This document shows, piece after piece, positions 49,121 through 56,656 of a stretch of 64,000 nt of DNA. The notes beneath the pieces were generated by a model. That model searched no databases. It saw only the letters and a program-made list of their open reading frames with translations, and was not told the origin of the DNA. The stretch's first letter is position 1, and each line of letters opens with the position of its first letter. The stretch is from Streptomyces stelliscabiei. Lineage in GTDB: Bacteria > Actinomycetota > Actinomycetes > Streptomycetales > Streptomycetaceae. The position numbers were made by a program, and so were the translations under genes. Where the stretch lies: NCBI RefSeq assembly GCF_014873495.1, contig NZ_JADBGF010000001.1, forward strand, positions 4,092,001 to 4,156,000, given 5' to 3'.

Positions 49121-49879
49121 GTGGCGCTCAAGCACGAGCCGACCGCGCCGTACCACTCGGCCCAGGACGCCCTGCGCGTCCTGGAGACGGTGGCGCGGCA
49201 CGCAGGTGGCGTCACCGACGCCGAGATCGCCCGTCGCACCGGCGTCGACAGCGAGCGGCTGACCGCGCTCCTGCGGATGCTGCGGCGCGAGGGGTATGTG
49301 GAGCAGACCACCGACGGTGCCTACGTCAGCGGTGCCGCACTCGCCCGGCTGGACTCCACGGAGGGTCATGACCAGGCCCTGCGCGAGCAGCTCCAGCACA
49401 CCCTCGACCGGCTGCGCGACTCGGTGGGCGCCGCCGTCTACGTCACCCGCTATCTGGACGGGGAGATCCAGGTCACCGGCTGGGCCGACAGCGCGGACAC
49501 GCCCGCGGTCCACGAGTGGGTCGACTTCCGCTCCTCCGCCCACGCCACCGCCTTCGGCAAGGGCCTGCTGGGCCAGCTCGACCTCAACGGCCGGCGCGAC
49601 CATCTCTCGCGCCACCGCCCGGCCCGGCTCACCGCCCGCACGATCACCAACGAGAAGGTGCTGCTGAGCAAGCTCGACGCGCAGACCCCCACGGTCCCGG
49701 TCCTCGACCTCCAGGAGTACGCGCCGGGCACGGTCTGCGCGGCCGTCCCCATCACCGCGGGCTCCGCAGTCGGCTGCCTCGCGCTGTCCCTCCCGCTGGA
49801 GCACGCGCACCGGCTGCGCGCGGCGGCGAACACGTTGAACCGGGGGGCGGCGCCGGTGCTGCTGTCGTTGGCGATCTAG
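49121..49879 (+). CDS. IclR-family regulator, likely controlling the Ehu/catabolic genes
   Basis: 252 aa from GTG 49121, preceded by AGGGGGAA. Winged-helix domain ~15-75 (ALRVLETVARHAGGVTDAEIARRTG) and IclR effector domain ~95-250 (ATAFGKGLLGQL; GTVCAAVPITAGSAVGCLALS). IclR proteins commonly govern aromatic- or organic-acid catabolism. It lies 214 bases downstream of ehuA on the same strand. I infer control of the 40773-48906 block; no operator was identified by eye. Confidence 0.9.
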   Translation: MALKHEPTAPYHSAQDALRVLETVARHAGGVTDAEIARRTGVDSERLTALLRMLRREGYVEQTTDGAYVSGAALARLDSTEGHDQALREQLQHTLDRLRDSVGAAVYVTRYLDGEIQVTGWADSADTPAVHEWVDFRSSAHATAFGKGLLGQLDLNGRRDHLSRHRPARLTARTITNEKVLLSKLDAQTPTVPVLDLQEYAPGTVCAAVPITAGSAVGCLALSLPLEHAHRLRAAANTLNRGAAPVLLSLAI

Positions 49880-50049
49880 CGGGGCCGGGCGACTCGTCGG
49901 CGATCCGCCGTCCACCGCCCGTCGCCCGTCGCCCGTCGCCCGCCCCCCGTCGGAGATCCAGCTCACGTTTAAGTGGTCGAAGGCACCCCCGCGGACCAGG
50001 TAGTATTTTCTCTGTCGCCAGCCGCGAAAGCACGAAGGCGACAGAGTCT

Positions 50050-50123
50050 GCGCCGCTAGCTCAGTTGGTTAGAGCAGCTGACTCTTAATCAGCGGGTCCG
50101 GGGTTCGAGTCCCTGGCGGCGCA
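50050..50123 (+). tRNA. tRNA-Lys (anticodon CTT), copy 2
   Basis: Same 74-base sequence as the copies at 35626 and 61514: acceptor 50050-50056 with 50116-50122, discriminator A50123, no CCA. Upstream, short GTCGCCC repeats occur around 49917-49945. Confidence 0.97.
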
Positions 50124-50128
50124 CAGCA

Positions 50129-50160
50129 AGAAGGCCCCTCGCTCCGGCGAGGGGCCTTCT
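50129..50160. terminator. terminator after tRNA-Lys copy 2
   Basis: 14-bp perfect hairpin: arms 50129-50142 and 50147-50160, loop TCCG. It also faces the convergent response-regulator gene ending at 50203. Confidence 0.88.
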
Positions 50161-50202
50161 GCGTGTCTCCTCCTGCGCGGTTCTCCTCCTCCGCGCGTCA
50201 CG

Positions 50203-50856
50203 TCACCCCCGCAGGTACGCCAGGACCGCCAGCACCCGACGGTGTGTGTCCTCGGCCGGTGGGAGGTCCAGCTTTCCCAGGATGTTGCCGATGTGCTTGC
50301 CGACCGCCGCCTCGGTGACGACGAGTTCGCGGGCGATCGCCCCGTTCGACCTCCCCTCGGCGACCAGCGCGAGCACCTCCCGCTCGCGCGGGGTGAGCGC
50401 CGCCAGCGGATCACGCCGGCGCCGCAGCAGCTGCCGTACGACCTCGGGGTCGACGACCGTCCCCCCGGCCGCGACCCGCTCCACCGCCTCCGCGAACTGC
50501 TCGACCTGGCCGATACGGTCCTTGAGGAGATAGCCGACGCCGGTGCCGTCTCCGGTGTCCAGCAGCTCGGCGGCGTAGGCCCGTTGGACGTACTGGCTGA
50601 GGACGAGGACGGGCAGGGCGGGGTTCGCGGCACGTAGTGCGAGGGCGGCGCGCAGACCCTCGTCGGAGAGGCCGGGCGGCATCCGTACGTCGGTGACGAC
50701 GAGGTCGGGAACGTATGACCGTACGGCCGTGACCAGCATCTCCGCGTCCCCGACCGCCGCGACGACCTCGTGCCCGAACCGGGTCAGGACACCCACGAGT
50801 CCTTCCCGCAGCAGCACGCTGTCCTCGGCGAGCACGATCTTCAGCGCTGCGGGCAC
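50203..50856 (-). CDS. NarL/LuxR-family response regulator
   Basis: 217 aa from GTG 50856, GGAG five bases upstream, overlapping the kinase gene by 16 bases. Receiver: acidic pair in LAEDS, phosphoacceptor Asp in VVTDVRMPP, Lys in YLLKDRI. C-terminal LuxR HTH: LTPREREVLALVAEGRSNGAIAREL and GKHIGNIL. Partner of the downstream-listed kinase. Targets unknown. Confidence 0.94.
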   Translation of the reverse strand: MPAALKIVLAEDSVLLREGLVGVLTRFGHEVVAAVGDAEMLVTAVRSYVPDLVVTDVRMPPGLSDEGLRAALALRAANPALPVLVLSQYVQRAYAAELLDTGDGTGVGYLLKDRIGQVEQFAEAVERVAAGGTVVDPEVVRQLLRRRRDPLAALTPREREVLALVAEGRSNGAIARELVVTEAAVGKHIGNILGKLDLPPAEDTHRRVLAVLAYLRG

Positions 50857-52079
50857 GGGATCTCCAGGGACAGGACGGTCGGGCCGCCGGCCGGGCTGCG
50901 GACGGACAGTGTCCCATCGAGCACGGCGAGCCGGTCGGCGAGTCCGGTGAGGCCGGTCCCCCGTGCGGGGTCGGCACCGCCCGTCCCGTCGTCCTCCACC
51001 TCCACCCGCAGCAGCCCGCCCGCGTACCGTCCGACGATCCGGGCCCGACGGGCCCCGCTGTGCTTGCCGATGTTGGCGAGGGCCTCCCGGACCGCGAAGT
51101 ACGCGGCGGACTCGACGGATTCGGCGAACCGGGGGAGGTCGACGTCCAGTTGCACGGGTACGGCGGACCGGTCGGCGGCGTCGGCGAGGGCCTCCGGGAG
51201 GCCGTAGTCGGCGAGGACCTGGGGGTGGATGCCGTGGATCAACTCGCGTAGTTCGCCGAGGACCTGTTCGGCCTCCTGGTGGGCGGCGGCCAACCGGCCG
51301 GCCAGGTCCGGCGGGGCGTCGAGCCGGGCCAGGCCCAGGGTCATGCTCAGGGACACGAGCCGCTGCTGCGCCCCGTCGTGCAGATCGCGCTCGATCCTGC
51401 GCCGCTCGGCGTCGAAGGCCGCCACCAGCCGCGCCCGCGACCGCGTCACCTCGGCCAGCCGCCGTTCCGCCTCGGCCTCGCTGGGGCCGAGCAGCAGCCG
51501 GGCGAGCGCGGCGCGGGCCCGCGCGTACCGGACGAGGGGCCACAGCAAGGCAAGGAGGAGGACGACGCCGGCGAGCGTGCACAGCAGGGCCTGGCCGTAG
51601 GAGTCGATCAGCCAGAGCTTGGCGATCCGCGCGTCCGCGCTGTCACTGCCGCTGGTCGCCAGCTGCGCGGGCGCCGCGATCATCGCGCCGGGCAGGCCCA
51701 GCGCCCCCGCCACCACGATCGCGTCCAGCGGCCACAGCACGAGGCCGAGGAGCCCGGTGTACGCCAGCTCGCGCCAGGTCGCCCGCTCGGCCAGCCGCAG
51801 CCGGGCCCACGCGGCGAGTCCGGGTTCGGCCGGGGTGGCGTGCGGGTCGGGCGGCGACGGGGTGCGCGTCAGGGCCAGCCGCCGCCGTTCGAGCGCGCCG
51901 ACGGGGATACCCGACAGGACGGCCACCGCGAGCAGCGGCAGCCCGACGAGGACCGGCGCCAGGGCGAGTCCCAGGGCACCCAGAACCAGGAGCACCAGCA
52001 GCAGCGGGGCACCCACCAGCACGCCGCTGAGCAGGTACGCCACCGCGCGCGGCACATCCCGTACGACCGTTCGGATCAT
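50841..52079 (-). CDS. NarL-type sensor histidine kinase (HisKA_3)
   Basis: 412 aa from ATG 52079 (GTG 52088 possible). N-terminal sensor/DUF-like membrane region with four or more hydrophobic segments, in two blocks (~8-62 and ~105-195). HisKA_3 dimerisation helix contains the phosphoacceptor His in ERDLHDGAQQRL; the ATPase domain has NIGKHSGA, DDGTGG and the G-rich RGTGLTGLADR box. Signal unknown but membrane-sensed, since no large extracellular domain exists. First gene of the two-gene operon. Confidence 0.93.
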   Translation of the reverse strand: MIRTVVRDVPRAVAYLLSGVLVGAPLLLVLLVLGALGLALAPVLVGLPLLAVAVLSGIPVGALERRRLALTRTPSPPDPHATPAEPGLAAWARLRLAERATWRELAYTGLLGLVLWPLDAIVVAGALGLPGAMIAAPAQLATSGSDSADARIAKLWLIDSYGQALLCTLAGVVLLLALLWPLVRYARARAALARLLLGPSEAEAERRLAEVTRSRARLVAAFDAERRRIERDLHDGAQQRLVSLSMTLGLARLDAPPDLAGRLAAAHQEAEQVLGELRELIHGIHPQVLADYGLPEALADAADRSAVPVQLDVDLPRFAESVESAAYFAVREALANIGKHSGARRARIVGRYAGGLLRVEVEDDGTGGADPARGTGLTGLADRLAVLDGTLSVRSPAGGPTVLSLEIPCPQR

Positions 52080-52185
52080 GGTCGTCACGGTAGGCGGGGG
52101 CGGCCGGGGGTGGCCATGGGGGTGGGGGGTGTTCGGGGGGTGGGGCTGGGCATACCTGCCCGCCGCCCCGCCCGCCACCACCCCT

Positions 52186-53832
52186 CTACCGCACCAGCAA
52201 CCCCTCCCGCCCCCGAGCCCGGTACTCCGTCACCAGCCGTGCCAGATCCACCGCCGAGAACTTCCGGTACGCCCACTTCCCCGGTGGACGCCACCAGACC
52301 GGATCCGGGCAGCGGAAGCCCTCCCGGCGGAGGGTGGCGCGCTGGATCTTGTTGGTGGCGGTGACGGGCATGGACGCGACGACGCGTACGAAGCGAGGGG
52401 TCATCTTGGTCCCCAGGTCGGGCTGGGAGACGAGGAACTCGGCGAAGCCGTCGGGGTCGAAGTCGCCCGCGATCGTCGCCATGACCTGGTCTCCGGCGAC
52501 CGGGTCGGGGACGGCGTAGACGGCGACGGCCTCGGCGCCCTCGTAGCGGGCGAGGATGTTCTCGATGACGGCGGCGGCGAGGTTCTCGCTGTCGACGCGG
52601 AGGCGGTCGTCGGTGCGGCCGGCGAAGTAGAGGAAGCCGTCCGGGTCGCGGTAGAAGAGGTCGCCGGTCCAGTACCAGCCGTCGTGGCGGCGGGCGGCGT
52701 CGGCCTCCGGGTTGCGCCAGTAGCCCTCGAAGGGGTTGGGGCCGCGGTTGACCAACTCCCCTATCGCCGCACTGCCGTTGAGCAGGCGGCCGTCGTCGGC
52801 GAGGAGGGCGGGCGGGCACTCCTCGCGGGTCTGCGGGTCGACCACCGCGAGGTCGTCGCCGGGTGCCGCCCGACCGATCGCCCCCGGCGGCGCCCCGGGC
52901 GTCCGCTGGATCGCCGCCCCGCCCTCGGACGACCCGTACCCCTCCACGAGCCGGACCCCGAACCGCTTCTCGAACGCCGCCGCGTCCACGGCCCCCGCCT
53001 CCGTGCCGAAACCCATGCGCAGGGGGTGGTCGCGGTCGTCGGGGCGGGGTTCGGTGGCGAGGACGTACTGCACGGCGCGTCCGACGTAGGTGAAGTACGT
53101 GGCCCCGTACGCCCGTACGTCGTCCAGGAACCGGGAGGCGGAGAACCGGCGCCGCAACGCGATCCCGGCGCCGGCGACCAGGGCGGGGGCCCAGTCGGCG
53201 ATGACCGCGTTGCCGTGGAACAGCGGCATGCAGATGTAGTGCACGTCGTCCCGCCGGACCCCGAAGCGGTCCACCAGTGCCCGGCCGGCCGCCGCGAGCC
53301 GGCCCTGGGAGCAGAGGGCGGCCTTGGGGGCGCCGGTGGAGCCGGAGGTGAAGTAGAGGAGAAGCCGGTCGGCGGGGGTGGCACGGGTCGGGTCGGGTGT
53401 GGCGTCGGCGTACGGGGCGAGCAGGTCGGCGTACGCCTGGGTGTCCGTCACCAGCACGCGCACGCCGATGAGGTCGAGGTTCTCCAGCAGGGGCAGGTGG
53501 GCCCGTTCCGTGATGAGGAGCCGGCATTCGGTGTGCAGGATGTCGCGGGCCAGCTCGGGGCCCCGGCGGGTGGGGTTGATACCGGCGACGGCGGCGCCCG
53601 CGAGGGCCGCCGCGCTCAGCCAGAGGGGGAATTCGGGGGTGTTGTCGAGGAGGACGCCGAGGTGCGGTTCGGCGTCGGGTGGCAGGAGGTCGGCGAGCAG
53701 GGCCGCGCGGGCGGCGGCTCCGGCGGCGACCTCGTGGTGGGTCAGGATCTGTTCCTCGAACCACAGCCCGGGCCGGTGGTCGTCCCACCGGTCGGCGACG
53801 AGCTGTGCGACCGTGCGCCTCGTGGACTCCAT
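52186..53832 (-). CDS. AMP-forming acyl-CoA synthetase
   Basis: 548 aa from ATG 53832. ANL-family signatures in order: A3 P-loop YFTSGSTGAPKAA, A5 GYGSSEGG, A7 WYWTGD, A8 YFAGRTDDRLR, and the C-terminal catalytic lysine A10 in TNKIQR. It activates a carboxylic acid to acyl-AMP then acyl-CoA; chain length is not deducible. No carrier-protein domain, so not an NRPS fragment. A TetR-type palindrome (53849-53861) lies 17 bases upstream of the start. Such sites often control fatty-acid or cholesterol-like catabolic genes in actinobacteria. Single gene. Confidence 0.93.
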   Translation of the reverse strand: MESTRRTVAQLVADRWDDHRPGLWFEEQILTHHEVAAGAAARAALLADLLPPDAEPHLGVLLDNTPEFPLWLSAAALAGAAVAGINPTRRGPELARDILHTECRLLITERAHLPLLENLDLIGVRVLVTDTQAYADLLAPYADATPDPTRATPADRLLLYFTSGSTGAPKAALCSQGRLAAAGRALVDRFGVRRDDVHYICMPLFHGNAVIADWAPALVAGAGIALRRRFSASRFLDDVRAYGATYFTYVGRAVQYVLATEPRPDDRDHPLRMGFGTEAGAVDAAAFEKRFGVRLVEGYGSSEGGAAIQRTPGAPPGAIGRAAPGDDLAVVDPQTREECPPALLADDGRLLNGSAAIGELVNRGPNPFEGYWRNPEADAARRHDGWYWTGDLFYRDPDGFLYFAGRTDDRLRVDSENLAAAVIENILARYEGAEAVAVYAVPDPVAGDQVMATIAGDFDPDGFAEFLVSQPDLGTKMTPRFVRVVASMPVTATNKIQRATLRREGFRCPDPVWWRPPGKWAYRKFSAVDLARLVTEYRARGREGLLVR

Positions 53833-53848
53833 GTCCGCGCACGGTAGT

Positions 53849-53861
53849 TGACGGACCGTCA
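53849..53861. promoter_or_regulatory. TetR-type operator upstream of the acyl-CoA synthetase
   Basis: TGACGGACCGTCA is a perfect 13-bp palindrome around a central A, ending 17 bases before ATG 53832 on the minus strand. The sequence resembles operators of TetR repressors of acyl-CoA metabolism. The cognate repressor is not adjacent. Confidence 0.62.
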
Positions 53862-53872
53862 GTTGAGGAGGG

Positions 53873-54343
53873 TCACGGCGTCGGGAACGAGGAGTCCGTG
53901 GAGTACTGGTGGTAGGTGACCATGAAGAACACGCAGAACGCGAAGGCCACCCCGAGGAACGCCAGGATGCCGAGGCCGGCCGCGGCCTGCTTGACCCGCT
54001 CGCCGGGGGCGTGGGCCGTGGCGATCACGTTCGGGCCGTCGGTGTAGTACACGGTCACGAAGTCGCCTTCGACCGTCGCCATCGGCCCGTCCTCCTCCTC
54101 GAAGCGGATGGCGCGACCGTCCCGGGTCGTGAACTCGTACACGTGGTGGATCGTCGTGTGTACGCTGCTGTGCCCGCCCGCGTTCCGGCTGACCGTGGTG
54201 AACGTCCTCAGGCAGCGCGCCTCGGCCGTCAGCCCGCTGTTCCAGGCCCTTCTGATGCGCAGCCAGCGACTCAGTACCCGGAACGCCATGAAGCCGATGA
54301 AGGTCATCATGACCACGGGAATGAGGTAGAAGAAGGCGTCCAT
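53873..54343 (-). CDS. DUF3592 membrane protein
   Basis: 156 aa from ATG 54343, GGGGGA upstream. Two membrane helices (~4-24 and ~122-143) bracket a ~95-residue domain with the DUF3592 pattern: AEARCLRTFTTV, YEFTTRDGRAIRFEE and FVTVYYTDGPNVIATAH. Function unknown in the family. It lies 41 bases behind the acyl-CoA synthetase start on the same strand and 120 bases before the oxygenase gene's end. Confidence 0.85.
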   Translation of the reverse strand: MDAFFYLIPVVMMTFIGFMAFRVLSRWLRIRRAWNSGLTAEARCLRTFTTVSRNAGGHSSVHTTIHHVYEFTTRDGRAIRFEEEDGPMATVEGDFVTVYYTDGPNVIATAHAPGERVKQAAAGLGILAFLGVAFAFCVFFMVTYHQYSTDSSFPTP

Positions 54344-54462
54344 GGTGTTCCCCCCGGATTCGGCGGCCGCCCTGGTAGGCGGCGTGTGGGGAACGTACCC
54401 GGGTGGGGGCCCCGCGCAGCTCAAGTGAGGCTCAGAACTCGCGGGGCCGGCGGTGCCGAGGC

Positions 54463-55080
54463 TCAGAAGGTGACGTCCGAGCAGGCGTAGAACGCGTTGG
54501 TGGTGTCCGCGATCGTCCAGACCGCGAGGATGACGTGGTGGCCGCTCAGCCCGGACGGCAGACGGCCGGTGTGGGAGAGCGTGGACGGGGGGCGCTGCCC
54601 GTTGTAGGGGACGGTGAAGAACGGGGTCAGGTTGAGGTCGGAGCGGGTCAGGGCGTGATTCTGGTTCCAGCCCGCCCTGGTGACGTAGTACTTGAAGTCC
54701 GTGGTGGCGTGCATGGCGGTGAACTGCCAGCGGAACGTGTAGTTCTGACCGCCCGTCACCCTGGTGGTGGGCCAGGCGCCGCCGCCCGGCCTGGTGGACG
54801 CGTCGAGCTGGTTGAACCTGCTGTTGCCACCGGAGCACAGCCGGCCGTCAGCCGGCCCTGAGCCCGGGAAGCCCTTCGGTCCCTCGACGCTCTGCGGTTC
54901 CCACTGGATGTCGCCGCAGTTCGTCACGGAGCCGTTCTGGCAGAGCTTCTGCCGGCTGACGGGGAGGTCGGTGTAGCCGTGGCCGGTGGCGCCACCACTG
55001 GAGAGCACGAACGCTCCGGTGGTGGCCAGGCCGACCGCGGCCGCGTACCACTTGGTCCTGTTACGCGCGTGATGGCGCAT
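54463..55080 (-). CDS. AA10 lytic polysaccharide monooxygenase (LpmP-like)
   Basis: 205 aa from ATG 55080, AGGGAG seven bases upstream. Signal peptide of ~33 residues; cleavage before H34 (AATG|HGYTDLP, giving an N-terminal His) creates the copper histidine brace with H124 (AMHATTDF). Four disulfide cysteines and the C-terminal Phe-bearing NAFYAC segment complete a single-domain AA10 with no carbohydrate-binding module. AA10 enzymes oxidatively cleave chitin or cellulose using copper. By position near spfh-NlpC-cslA-glxA it matches, from memory, the S. coelicolor oxygenase SCO2833 (LpmP) that supports deposition of the CslA/GlxA surface glycan. A DasR-type box sits 35 bases upstream. Confidence 0.93.
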   Translation of the reverse strand: MRHHARNRTKWYAAAVGLATTGAFVLSSGGATGHGYTDLPVSRQKLCQNGSVTNCGDIQWEPQSVEGPKGFPGSGPADGRLCSGGNSRFNQLDASTRPGGGAWPTTRVTGGQNYTFRWQFTAMHATTDFKYYVTRAGWNQNHALTRSDLNLTPFFTVPYNGQRPPSTLSHTGRLPSGLSGHHVILAVWTIADTTNAFYACSDVTF

Positions 55081-55114
55081 GCTGCCGCTCCCTGGAGTAC
55101 GTGGGGAAGTTTCC

Positions 55115-55126
55115 AGGTCTAGACCA
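55115..55126. promoter_or_regulatory. DasR-responsive element upstream of the AA10 oxygenase
   Basis: AGGTCTAGACCA; inner GGTCTAGACC (55116-55125) is a perfect palindrome, equal to the core of the DasR dre consensus (TGGTCTAGACCA). DasR, a GntR regulator sensing amino-sugar phosphates, controls chitin-degradation genes in Streptomyces. The position suits repression. Confidence 0.8.
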
Positions 55127-55231
55127 AGTCCCAGATTATGGGCGACCGTTGGCCGTGTCCATATCAAAAGCACGGCCATGTCGATTCAGCGGTGCGGGGC
55201 GGCTTCGGCGGTTCGGGCAGACTCCGGCAGT

Positions 55232-56386
55232 TCAGGGCGACACCTCGCGACGCCCTGTGTAGAACGCCACCGTCAGGTCCTTCACCAGCGCCTTGCGCTC
55301 GTAGTCGTCCAGTTCGACCAGGCCGCGCAGGGTCAGCCGGGTCACCGTGTCCTCGACCGAGTCGACGACGGAGGTGAGGACGGTGTCGCGGTGCTGGGCG
55401 TCGAGCGCGGCGATCCGGCGGCGCTGCATCACGGCGGCCACCTCGGGCGCGTACTCGATGCGGGTCGGCTGGACCGAGAAGACCTCCACCCCGGCCGGCG
55501 CCGCGTCCGCCGCCACCAGCCGCGTCAGCGCCTCGCCCACCGCCTCCGTGTTCCGCAGCGTCGCGTCCCGGACCAGCGCGCCCGGCGGTACGTCCGCGGG
55601 CAGTTGCGCCAGCACCCGGGAGACCGCCGCCTCCACGCACTCCCGCAGATACCGCTCGTGGTCCTCGACCCCGAGCACCGCCCGCGCGGTGTCCCTGACC
55701 CGCCACGCCACCAGGACGACGACGCGCATCGCGACCCCGTTCGCGTCGACGGCCGCCATCGGCTCGCTGCGCCAGTGCCGCAGCCGTACGTCGACCCGGC
55801 GGCGCAGCACCAGGGGGTTCACCCAGAGCAGGCCGGTGCGGCGGACCGTCCCCCGGTAGCGCCCGAAGAGACCGAGCACCCAGGCCCCTCCGGTCCGCCC
55901 CCGCGCCAGCCCGCCGAACCCGAACATCGTCAGGGCCCCGGCCCCGGCGTACGCGGCCCACTGCGCCGGCCCGAGTCCGGCACCCGCGTACGCCGTCGGC
56001 AGTCCGAGCCCCCGCGCCGCGAGCTCCGGCAGCACCCCGGCCCACCAGGAGGTGAGGACGCATCCGGCCATCCCACAGGCCCCGCCCAGCACGCCCAGCA
56101 CTCCGGGCACCACCCGCGCCGGCCGTTCGACCAGCTCGGGGTCGACCTCGACGGCGGGCCGCGGCTTGGCGGACGCGGGCCCCTGCCGCACCCGCGGCTG
56201 CTCGCCGGTACCCCGCCGCCGGCCCACGACGGCGGGCGTGACCGGGACTACGACCGGGACGGGGTCGTCCCGGAAGAGCAGGTGTACGGGGATCTCGGTG
56301 GTGGTCTCGTTCTGGATGAGCCGTGCGGGCCGCGCGGGCCGCGCGGGCCCCTCGGGCTCCGGTGTGAGTGGGGTGGTCGTACTCAT
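55232..56386 (-). CDS. SPFH/Band-7 domain membrane protein
   Basis: 384 aa from ATG 56386, GGAGG five bases upstream. A Pro/Arg-rich N-terminal ~85 residues, two membrane segments (~90-118 and ~140-160), then an SPFH domain (~165-370): VDVRLRHWRSEPMAAVDANG, VAWRVRDTARAVLGVEDHERY, TRIEYAPEVAAVMQRRR. SPFH proteins make ring-like membrane microdomain scaffolds. The C-terminal coiled coil is short. Location between the oxygenase and cell-wall genes suggests a link with the apical glycan system; unproven. Confidence 0.88.
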   Translation of the reverse strand: MSTTTPLTPEPEGPARPARPARLIQNETTTEIPVHLLFRDDPVPVVVPVTPAVVGRRRGTGEQPRVRQGPASAKPRPAVEVDPELVERPARVVPGVLGVLGGACGMAGCVLTSWWAGVLPELAARGLGLPTAYAGAGLGPAQWAAYAGAGALTMFGFGGLARGRTGGAWVLGLFGRYRGTVRRTGLLWVNPLVLRRRVDVRLRHWRSEPMAAVDANGVAMRVVVLVAWRVRDTARAVLGVEDHERYLRECVEAAVSRVLAQLPADVPPGALVRDATLRNTEAVGEALTRLVAADAAPAGVEVFSVQPTRIEYAPEVAAVMQRRRIAALDAQHRDTVLTSVVDSVEDTVTRLTLRGLVELDDYERKALVKDLTVAFYTGRREVSP

Positions 56387-56656
56387 ACGTGCCTCCATGC
56401 CTCCGCGCAGGAAGAACCGTGCTGAGAGCTTTCGGTGGAGAGGGGGAGAAGAGCGTGGGAGAGGGCGAGGGGTGGGCCGAGGGCGAGGGGTGGGCCGAGG
56501 GTGGGAGAGGGCGAGGGGTAGGTCCGCGTTCTGGAGGGCGTGGGTCCGGAGGGAGCGGGTCTGGAGGGAGCGGGTCTGGAGGGAGCGGGTCCGGAGAGAG
56601 CGGGTCCGGAGGGAGCGGGTCCGGAGAGAGCGGGTCCGGCTGTCGGTCGTCTGCCG
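56387..56656. repeat. intergenic tandem repeats: 18-bp (x2) and 15-bp (x6.5)
   Basis: 270 bases, no gene. At 56461-56496 two copies of an 18-bp unit GAGGGCGAGGGGTGGGCC, with decayed copies after. At 56542-56640 six full copies and a partial of 15-bp GGGTCYGGAGRGAGC. G/A-rich on the plus strand. The region lies upstream of the SPFH gene and downstream of the NlpC-type gene, so it would sit in their 5' or 3' untranslated RNA. Confidence 0.85.
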
